Source of the DNA: Gammaproteobacteria bacterium
GTDB taxonomy: Bacteria; Pseudomonadota; Gammaproteobacteria; Pseudomonadales; Azotimanducaceae
DNA length: 64,000 nucleotides
NCBI GenBank assembly: GCA_012269545.1
Contig: JAAXKB010000039.1
Location: forward strand, 2,659 to 66,658
Direction: 5' to 3'
Part shown: in pieces, positions 58,621-64,000 of the stretch
Position numbering within the stretch: the first letter of the stretch is position 1
Layout of the letters: every line of letters starts with the position of its first letter
Translations under genes and position numbers: made by a program
The notes under the pieces: model-generated
Databases searched by the model: none
What the model was told of the DNA's origin: nothing
Seen by the model: the letters and a program-made list of their open reading frames with translations, nothing else

Positions 58621-60008
58621 GCGCTAACTCCCTTTGTGCGCGCAAGCGCTTGGCCGAAAGCCTCTACGTATCGATCGATCTCTGCCTCAGTACGTTTCTC
58701 CGTAACAGCAACCAACATGCCGTTGGCTCGATCTTCCCGTTCTGGACCCGCAAAGTCCGCCAGATTAAGGCCCGCCAAAATACCTTGTTGCATCATCTGA
58801 TCGAGGATTTGACTCGTTGGCACCGGCAATCTCAATGCAAATTCATGGAACGTAGGGCCACTAAAGAAATCTGTGACGCCATCAAAGGTCAGCAACCGCT
58901 GGCGCAGGGCATTCGTTTTTCTGTGGCAATCCAATGCAGTTTCTCGAATGCCTTGAGGCCCCATCAAACTCATGTAAATGGTCCCCGCCGTAACCAACAA
59001 CCCTTGGTTGGTACAGATGTTCGACGTCGCCTTGCCTCGGCGAATATGCTGTTCGCGGGCTTGCAGGGTCAGCGCGTAACCCACCCGATCTTCCAAATCC
59101 ACGGTACGGCCAATGATGCGGCCGGGAAGTTGACGCATAAAGGCGGCGCGGGCGCAGATAAAACCGAAGGATGGACCGCCGGAAGCCATCGGCACTCCAA
59201 AGGGTTGGCCGTCCCCTACAGCAATGTCTGCACCATGTTCTCCCCACTGACCCGGGGCCTTCAGCACACCGAGACTCATGGGATTGACTACGGCAATGAC
59301 CAGGGCCCCCCGAGCGTGCGCCCAGTCGGTAATGACGTCTACGGCTTCCAAGCCACCAAAGAAATTAGGCTGTTGAATGATCACCGCACTGGGCGCGATA
59401 TCCTCTGACAGACCATCCAGTTCGGTAGGATCAACCAGACCATTATCAGATATGGGGATCGGAGCGATATCGACGCTTTGATTGCGCACGATGTTGCGAG
59501 TGGTTTGGGTGTAATGGGGATGAACCGATTGCGCAATCAGCACGCGACCGTCTTTGTTCTTCTTGTTAGATCGCACAGCCATGAGCACCGCTTCAGCCAA
59601 ACCGCTCGCGCCGTCATAAACCGAAGCGTTAGACACGTCTAGGCCGGTCAGCGACGCCATCATGGATTGGTATTCGTAAATCAGCTGCAACGTGCCCTGA
59701 CTCGCTTCCGCTTGGTAGGGTGTATAAGCGGTCATGAATTCACCTCGGGCAGTGAGATCCCAGACTGCAGACGGAATATGATGGTCGTAGCTACCACCGC
59801 CAAGAAAACAGGTATACCCCTGGTCGTGTTCCGCACGCTCAGCCATGTACTGAAGCATGGCCATTTCGCTCATACCGTCCGGCACGCTGTCCAACCGATC
59901 GCTGATCAATCCTGCTGGAATTTCATCGAACAACGCATCTAACTGGTCTATACCAATCTCGGCCAACATCTCATCGATGTCGACTTGCGTATGGGGGATA
60001 AAGGGCAT
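58617..60008 (-). CDS. gcvPA: Glycine dehydrogenase (decarboxylating) subunit 1
   Basis: 463 residues, the N-terminal half of P-protein. [19 protein letters not shown] at the start and [19 protein letters not shown] are family hallmarks. ATG at 60008 has GGAG 6 bases upstream and matches homologs; the open frame to 60044 is not needed. Coupled to gcvPB by an ATGA overlap. Confidence 0.96.
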   Translation of the reverse strand: MPFIPHTQVDIDEMLAEIGIDQLDALFDEIPAGLISDRLDSVPDGMSEMAMLQYMAERAEHDQGYTCFLGGGSYDHHIPSAVWDLTARGEFMTAYTPYQAEASQGTLQLIYEYQSMMASLTGLDVSNASVYDGASGLAEAVLMAVRSNKKNKDGRVLIAQSVHPHYTQTTRNIVRNQSVDIAPIPISDNGLVDPTELDGLSEDIAPSAVIIQQPNFFGGLEAVDVITDWAHARGALVIAVVNPMSLGVLKAPGQWGEHGADIAVGDGQPFGVPMASGGPSFGFICARAAFMRQLPGRIIGRTVDLEDRVGYALTLQAREQHIRRGKATSNICTNQGLLVTAGTIYMSLMGPQGIRETALDCHRKTNALRQRLLTFDGVTDFFSGPTFHEFALRLPVPTSQILDQMMQQGILAGLNLADFAGPEREDRANGMLVAVTEKRTEAEIDRYVEAFGQALARTKGVSA

Positions 60009-60090
60009 ACTGCTCTCCAAATTCATACTCGTCGACGGAGGCAATCCGTCGGTCTAGTGGCAGTAGCGCCGCGTCGGGGTCGGCGCGGGC

Positions 60091-60483
60091 TCAGTCCTCG
60101 GAATCGCAAACCTCAGCATAACCTTCCGCGTCCAACAGTTCGTCCAAATCTGTCGCATCCGTTGGCGTCAACTTGAAAAACCAGCCGTCACCGTAGGGAT
60201 CTTGATTGACCGTTTCCGGCGCATCCGTGAGCGCGTCATTTACCTCACAAACTGTGCCGCCAACAGGTGCATAAATGTCTGACGCGGCTTTCACCGATTC
60301 CACCACCCCTGTTTCTTCCTGAGCGCCAACGGTCAAACCTAACTCCGGCGCTTCGATATAAACGACATCACCCAATGCTCTTTGCGCATGGTCGCTGATC
60401 CCAACGGTCACGGTGCCGTCCTCTTCCAGCCGAGCCCATTCGTGGGTTGGCGCATATTTCAGTTCTGCTGGGATGTCGCTCAT
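60091..60483 (-). CDS. gcvH: Glycine cleavage H protein
   Basis: 130 residues. It carries the lipoyl arm that moves the aminomethyl group from P to T protein. The lipoylated lysine is Lys65 in [16 protein letters not shown]. It lies 120 bases downstream of gcvT and 82 upstream of gcvPA. One ordered system gcvT-gcvH-gcvPA-gcvPB; the L protein is elsewhere. Confidence 0.97.
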   Translation of the reverse strand: MSDIPAELKYAPTHEWARLEEDGTVTVGISDHAQRALGDVVYIEAPELGLTVGAQEETGVVESVKAASDIYAPVGGTVCEVNDALTDAPETVNQDPYGDGWFFKLTPTDATDLDELLDAEGYAEVCDSED

Positions 60484-60603
60484 TGGCTGCTCGCTCCTTC
60501 ATCCATACTATGCAAGCAAACACTTTTGTCGCTCGCTTCTCATGACGCGCCCGCGCCTTATTTTCGGTCAAACTCTGAGTCACACCCAGCGTTTATTCGT
60601 CCT

Positions 60604-61662
60604 TTAGTTGACCAGAATCTTACCCTTTCGCACAAACGGTGGCCTAACCAATCGTGCTTTTTTCAGGGCTCCCCGAATGTCGACTGAACATTCTGCACCG
60701 GCGCCCACTGGGACGCGAACCAAACCAATACTCCGCTGTAGCGTCGGCGAATAGGTCCCACTGGTCACAACGCCGGGACCCGCGTCAGTCTGCACGGGCT
60801 GGTCATGCCGCAGCACCCCCTTATCCTCGAGTAGCATGCCGGTCAGTTTCTGGGCCGGCCCAGCGCGCTCGCCTTGCAGTGCATATCGACCGATGAAAGC
60901 CCTTTCGGCTGGCTCCCAAGCCACGGTCCAGCCAATATTGCTTATCAGCGGCGAAGTCGTTTCGTCCATGTCTTGCCCATACAGATTCAAGCCTGCTTCT
61001 AGGCGCAGGGTATCCCGGGCGCCCAGACCGGCTGGTTTTACCCCGGACTCTAATAAGGCATGCCACAGTGCGATGCCCTGATCCACTGGTAACATGACTT
61101 CTACACCGTCCTCACCGGTATATCCCGTTCGACCGATAAGCCAATCGCCATGGGAGGCAGCAAAAAATGGTTTGATGTCCAGCGTCGCCAGATCTGTAGA
61201 CGCGAGCAATTTGCTAACCGCTTCGGGACCCTGCACAGCCAACATAATTTGGGGTTTGTGCTCAATACGCATATTGGTCATGGCCTGAGCTTCAAACCAG
61301 TCGAGCATTTTCTCTCTTGTGGAGGCATTGACTACACAGCGATAACCCTTGGGCAACCGATACACAATCAGATCGTCAAGGATGCCGCCGTGGGCATTCA
61401 AGGCCACCCCATACAGTGCCTGATATTCGACTAACGCTGATACGTCATTGGCAATCACTTTGCGCAGAAAGGCTTCCGCGTCTGGTCCATCAATATCAAC
61501 GATCGTCATGTGCGACACATCAAAGACGCCAGCAGCCGTGCGAACCGCCATATGTTCTTCAATCTGAGAACCGTAGTTCACCGGCATCATCCAGCCTGCG
61601 AAATCAACCATCTTGCCGCCTGCGGCTAAATGCGCATCAAAGAGAGGAGTTTTATCTGCCAT
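60604..61662 (-). CDS. gcvT: Aminomethyltransferase (glycine cleavage T protein)
   Basis: 352 residues. It moves the methylene from the H-protein arm to tetrahydrofolate and frees ammonia. [26 protein letters not shown] at the start (positions about 5-30), VFDVSHM (catalytic Asp area) and [13 protein letters not shown] are typical. The start is uncertain: ATG at 61662 is used, ATG at 61671 and GTG at 61707 are in frame, and no strong ribosome-binding site decides. I see no glycine riboswitch in the 124 bases upstream. Confidence 0.95.
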   Translation of the reverse strand: MADKTPLFDAHLAAGGKMVDFAGWMMPVNYGSQIEEHMAVRTAAGVFDVSHMTIVDIDGPDAEAFLRKVIANDVSALVEYQALYGVALNAHGGILDDLIVYRLPKGYRCVVNASTREKMLDWFEAQAMTNMRIEHKPQIMLAVQGPEAVSKLLASTDLATLDIKPFFAASHGDWLIGRTGYTGEDGVEVMLPVDQGIALWHALLESGVKPAGLGARDTLRLEAGLNLYGQDMDETTSPLISNIGWTVAWEPAERAFIGRYALQGERAGPAQKLTGMLLEDKGVLRHDQPVQTDAGPGVVTSGTYSPTLQRSIGLVRVPVGAGAECSVDIRGALKKARLVRPPFVRKGKILVN

Positions 61663-61786
61663 TGAATTCATCGCCCAGTGGTTCACCGCCGCGTGATCGT
61701 GACTCACGCCAGCTAATCAAAACGACAGTGTAACTCAGTAGCGTAAATTTACCGTGAGCATGGCTTATTCAGAAACGCCATTCTCT

Positions 61787-62980
61787 TCAGCTTGAGAGAT
61801 GACGCAGTCCCGTTGCTTCTTCAATGGCCTTACGCTGCAACCATTGTCGCTGCCTAAACCAGCCCACGCCTGCATTGCGCAGCCAGCCAATCCAAGGGTC
61901 TGAGCTACCGTACAGACGCTTCAGGCCGTCTAAGCTGCGCAACATAATTTCTGAGCGCAGCAGACGTTGCCGAGCAAATTTATCCCAGAGCCCTGGCTGG
62001 CCAAGGTCAACATTCGGTTTGGCGATGCTCAAAAGTTCAGATAAATCTTCGAACCCCAGATTCACGCCCAGGCCTGCCAAGGGATGAACGACGCGCAGAG
62101 CATCACCCAGCAGCAATACCCGTCGGTGTGGGCTCGCCGTCGCAGCAAGTTGCTGATTCAAGGGAAACGCCTGACGCGGTGCCGCGTCCTGAATATCGCC
62201 CAAACAGGCCTCACTCGCGCGGGTAAGAACGGAACAAAATTCCGTGTCGGACAACGTTAAACGTTCGGCTGCCTGCTGCTCAGACTGAGACCAGACTACC
62301 GAGCATAAGAGCGGATCCATGCTGGGTAGCAGTGCCAGCGGGCCATCCAGCAAAAAGCGCTGCCATGCGGTGGCCTGATGTGGCCGTTCGGTTCGTACTA
62401 AGGTCGTTACGGCCATTTGCCCAGTCGGCCACTGACGCACCTCGACTTTCAGTGCGTCACGAACGGCAGACTTTGCGCCGTCTGACGCAATCAAAAAGTC
62501 GGCACTAAGAGCTAACGTTTCCCCACCCTGATCCAGACTGAGAGTGACACGTTGATCAGTTGCCGCCACATCTGTAACGCTGCCAAACACTAGGGTTATG
62601 TTCGGATGGGCCTCAAGCCGCTGCCAGAGCCGGGCTAACAGCGGGGCGACCTCAACCAGCCAACCCAACTCGCCGCGACCGGCGCCGGCAGCGTCAAAAG
62701 TCAGCCGACTGGTGCCGCGCTCTTCCCAAACACACATTTTTTCGTAGGCTGCTGCCTGCTCTGGCCAACTGTCAATTTGCTTCAACAATTCCGCAGAGCG
62801 CGGCGATAAGGCAACATTTCGAATATCCATGCCAAAAGCCGATGGACCGGGCTGAGGACGGTGCTGATCGACTAACGTCACCGCATAACCCCGGTCGGCC
62901 AAGCTTAGCGCAGCGGCGGCTCCGACGGGACCACCTCCGGCGACCGCCACGGAGCAGGGCTGCAAAGAACCAATACTCAC
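61787..62980 (-). CDS. Ubiquinone-biosynthesis FAD hydroxylase (UbiH/UbiI family)
   Basis: 397 residues. FAD-binding GGGPVGAAAALSLADRGY at the N-terminus, the middle DGAKSAVRDAL (DG motif) and the C-terminal GDALRVVHPLAGLGVNLGFED. These enzymes hydroxylate the ubiquinone ring; E. coli has ubiH and ubiI side by side at this site, whereas a single gene lies between pepP and gcvT here. I cannot tell UbiH from UbiI by sequence. GTG at 62980 overlaps the pepP stop (GTGA). Note the AAH of the GDAAH motif is ALR. Confidence 0.88.
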   Translation of the reverse strand: MSIGSLQPCSVAVAGGGPVGAAAALSLADRGYAVTLVDQHRPQPGPSAFGMDIRNVALSPRSAELLKQIDSWPEQAAAYEKMCVWEERGTSRLTFDAAGAGRGELGWLVEVAPLLARLWQRLEAHPNITLVFGSVTDVAATDQRVTLSLDQGGETLALSADFLIASDGAKSAVRDALKVEVRQWPTGQMAVTTLVRTERPHQATAWQRFLLDGPLALLPSMDPLLCSVVWSQSEQQAAERLTLSDTEFCSVLTRASEACLGDIQDAAPRQAFPLNQQLAATASPHRRVLLLGDALRVVHPLAGLGVNLGFEDLSELLSIAKPNVDLGQPGLWDKFARQRLLRSEIMLRSLDGLKRLYGSSDPWIGWLRNAGVGWFRQRQWLQRKAIEEATGLRHLSS

Positions 62981-64000
62981 GCCACCACCCGCGCTGTATT
63001 CCTTTTTCCAGCACGAGCTGCCATCCACGCTTCAATGTCGTCCGGCTCTTTGATCAATCCTTCTGTGAGCACCTGACAACCCTGTTTTTGAATCAGCACC
63101 GCATCCTCAATCCGAATGCCCATGCCCCGGTACGCCTGCGCTATCTCCGCGGTAGAGTCATCGCGAGGAATGTAAATACCGGGCTCGACAGTAAGCACCA
63201 TGCCAGGCATCAGGTCGCGCCATGAATCACCCAAACGGTAATCACCTACGTCGTGGACGTCCAAACCCAACCAATGGGAGGTCTTATGCGGACAAAATCT
63301 CTCGTGATCTCCTTGAGCAATCAGTTGCTCAGGATCCCCATGCAACAAGCCAAGCTCGATCAGGCCTTCAACCAAAATCAGCGTGGCAGCTTCATGGGGA
63401 TGATTGAAGTGATTCCCCGGACGGCAGGCGTCGATGGCAGCACGGTTCGCCGCCAACACAATGTCATACACGTCGCGCTGAGCAGAACTAAAAACCCCGC
63501 TCACGGGGAAGGTGCGAGTGACATCCGACGCATAGTACTGCAGCTCACAGCCGGCATCGATCAGCACCAAGTCCCTTTCGGACAATTCCGAGTCGTTTTG
63601 CACATAGTGCAGGGTACAGGCGTTTTCACCGGCAGCTACAATACTTGGATAGGCCTCCGCCCTGGCCCCCTGACGACGGTAGCTGTAATGCAGCTCTGCC
63701 TCGATGTCCGCTTCTGTCACGTCAGGACTTATCATAGCCAGTGCATGATAGTGAGCCGCGACGCTGATTTGAGCTGCTTGGGCCATAAGCTCCTGCTCCT
63801 TGGCACTTTTAATCAAACGTTGCTCATGCAGCAAATGGCCCAAGGTAACAATCTCTCCCACCTCGGGCTCTTCGCTGGAACGCTGTTGCGCTAGCTGCTC
63901 TCGATATCTCATCAAGCGATGATCCCAGAGCAAATGCTCACCTAGGTTCATGTAAATCTGGCTGCGCCCCTCCAGCAAGCCGGGGAGAATTTCGTCGAGA
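62977..64000 (-). CDS. pepP: Xaa-Pro aminopeptidase (PepP), 5' end outside the window
   Basis: The C-terminal 340 residues of the M24 peptidase; the frame is open to the right edge. It removes the N-terminal residue next to proline. Metal ligands are in LVLIDAGCELQYYASDVTRTFP (two Asp), HKTSHWLGLDVHDVGDYR (His), MVLTVEPGIYIP (Glu) and GIRIEDAVLI (Glu). The stop overlaps the start of the hydroxylase gene, giving the pepP-ubi-gcvT order. Confidence 0.94.
   Translation of the reverse strand, partial: LDEILPGLLEGRSQIYMNLGEHLLWDHRLMRYREQLAQQRSSEEPEVGEIVTLGHLLHEQRLIKSAKEQELMAQAAQISVAAHYHALAMISPDVTEADIEAELHYSYRRQGARAEAYPSIVAAGENACTLHYVQNDSELSERDLVLIDAGCELQYYASDVTRTFPVSGVFSSAQRDVYDIVLAANRAAIDACRPGNHFNHPHEAATLILVEGLIELGLLHGDPEQLIAQGDHERFCPHKTSHWLGLDVHDVGDYRLGDSWRDLMPGMVLTVEPGIYIPRDDSTAEIAQAYRGMGIRIEDAVLIQKQGCQVLTEGLIKEPDDIEAWMAARAGKRNTARVVA

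Noticed and set aside
61663-61786. Glycine riboswitch upstream of gcvT
   Set aside because: The space is only 124 bases and no tandem aptamer-like hairpins are seen.

Overview
The window is a gene-dense bacterial chromosome segment: about 58 protein genes, no rRNA, tRNA, insertion sequence, prophage or CRISPR array that I can see. Gene content and order point to a gammaproteobacterium of the broad Pseudomonas/marine 'Cellvibrionales-like' group. The block purA-hisZ-hflC-hflK-hflX-hfq-miaA-mutL-amiB-tsaE-nnr | queG | orn | rhodanese-psd resembles the Pseudomonas chromosome, and waaA, argA, ilvD, folA-thyA-lgt, rppH-ptsP and the pepP-ubi-gcv series are also typical of that class. Genus cannot be fixed from the sequence alone.

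Layout. 1-1,544: edge of a Rossmann-fold gene, then a Tat-exported high-potential iron-sulfur protein and a MerR-type regulator with a four-cysteine C-terminal cluster, closed by a strong terminator. 1,565-16,000 (minus): folE2, a Trm112-like protein, purA, hisZ, hflC/hflK, hflX, hfq, miaA, mutL, an AMIN-amidase-LysM protein, tsaE and nnr (purine/folate synthesis, membrane protease control, RNA chaperone, tRNA modification, mismatch repair, cell separation, metabolite repair). 16,098-24,956: queG, orn, rhodanese, psd, then a complete EF-P lysylation unit (epmA, efp, epmB), serB, an AhpA/YtjB-like membrane protein and a VOC protein. 24,957-25,508 is the only gene-free stretch over 300 bases; its right half looks like a long nhaA leader. 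25,509-37,100: nhaA, the topoisomerase IV genes parC/parE with cpdA and yqiB, then divergent tolC, waaA with a truncated HldE-like protein, and an LpxL-type acyltransferase (outer-membrane/LPS group).

37,092-41,509: argE, argA, ilvD and a small zinc-ribbon protein. 41,531-47,545 (minus): lgt, thyA, folA, an AcoX-like NAD-kinase-family protein, fabV, a hemE of unusual type and a small membrane-anchored protein. 47,632-52,019: accessory-type genes (NRDE/TANGO2, MFS exporter, FMN-binding protein, glutathione transferase, an SDR lacking its catalytic residues). 52,025-64,000: rppH-ptsP, a thioredoxin-domain DUF255 protein, and the glycine cleavage genes gcvT-gcvH-gcvPA-gcvPB downstream of pepP and one ubiquinone hydroxylase.

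Most of the window is ordinary housekeeping. The points worth a second look are the HiPIP/MerR pair and its palindrome, the truncated HldE-like protein translationally coupled to waaA, the SDR with altered active site, the folA-AcoX-fabV-hemE grouping, the long nhaA leader, and several small inverted repeats between housekeeping genes. I found no clear evidence of a wholly new multi-gene system.
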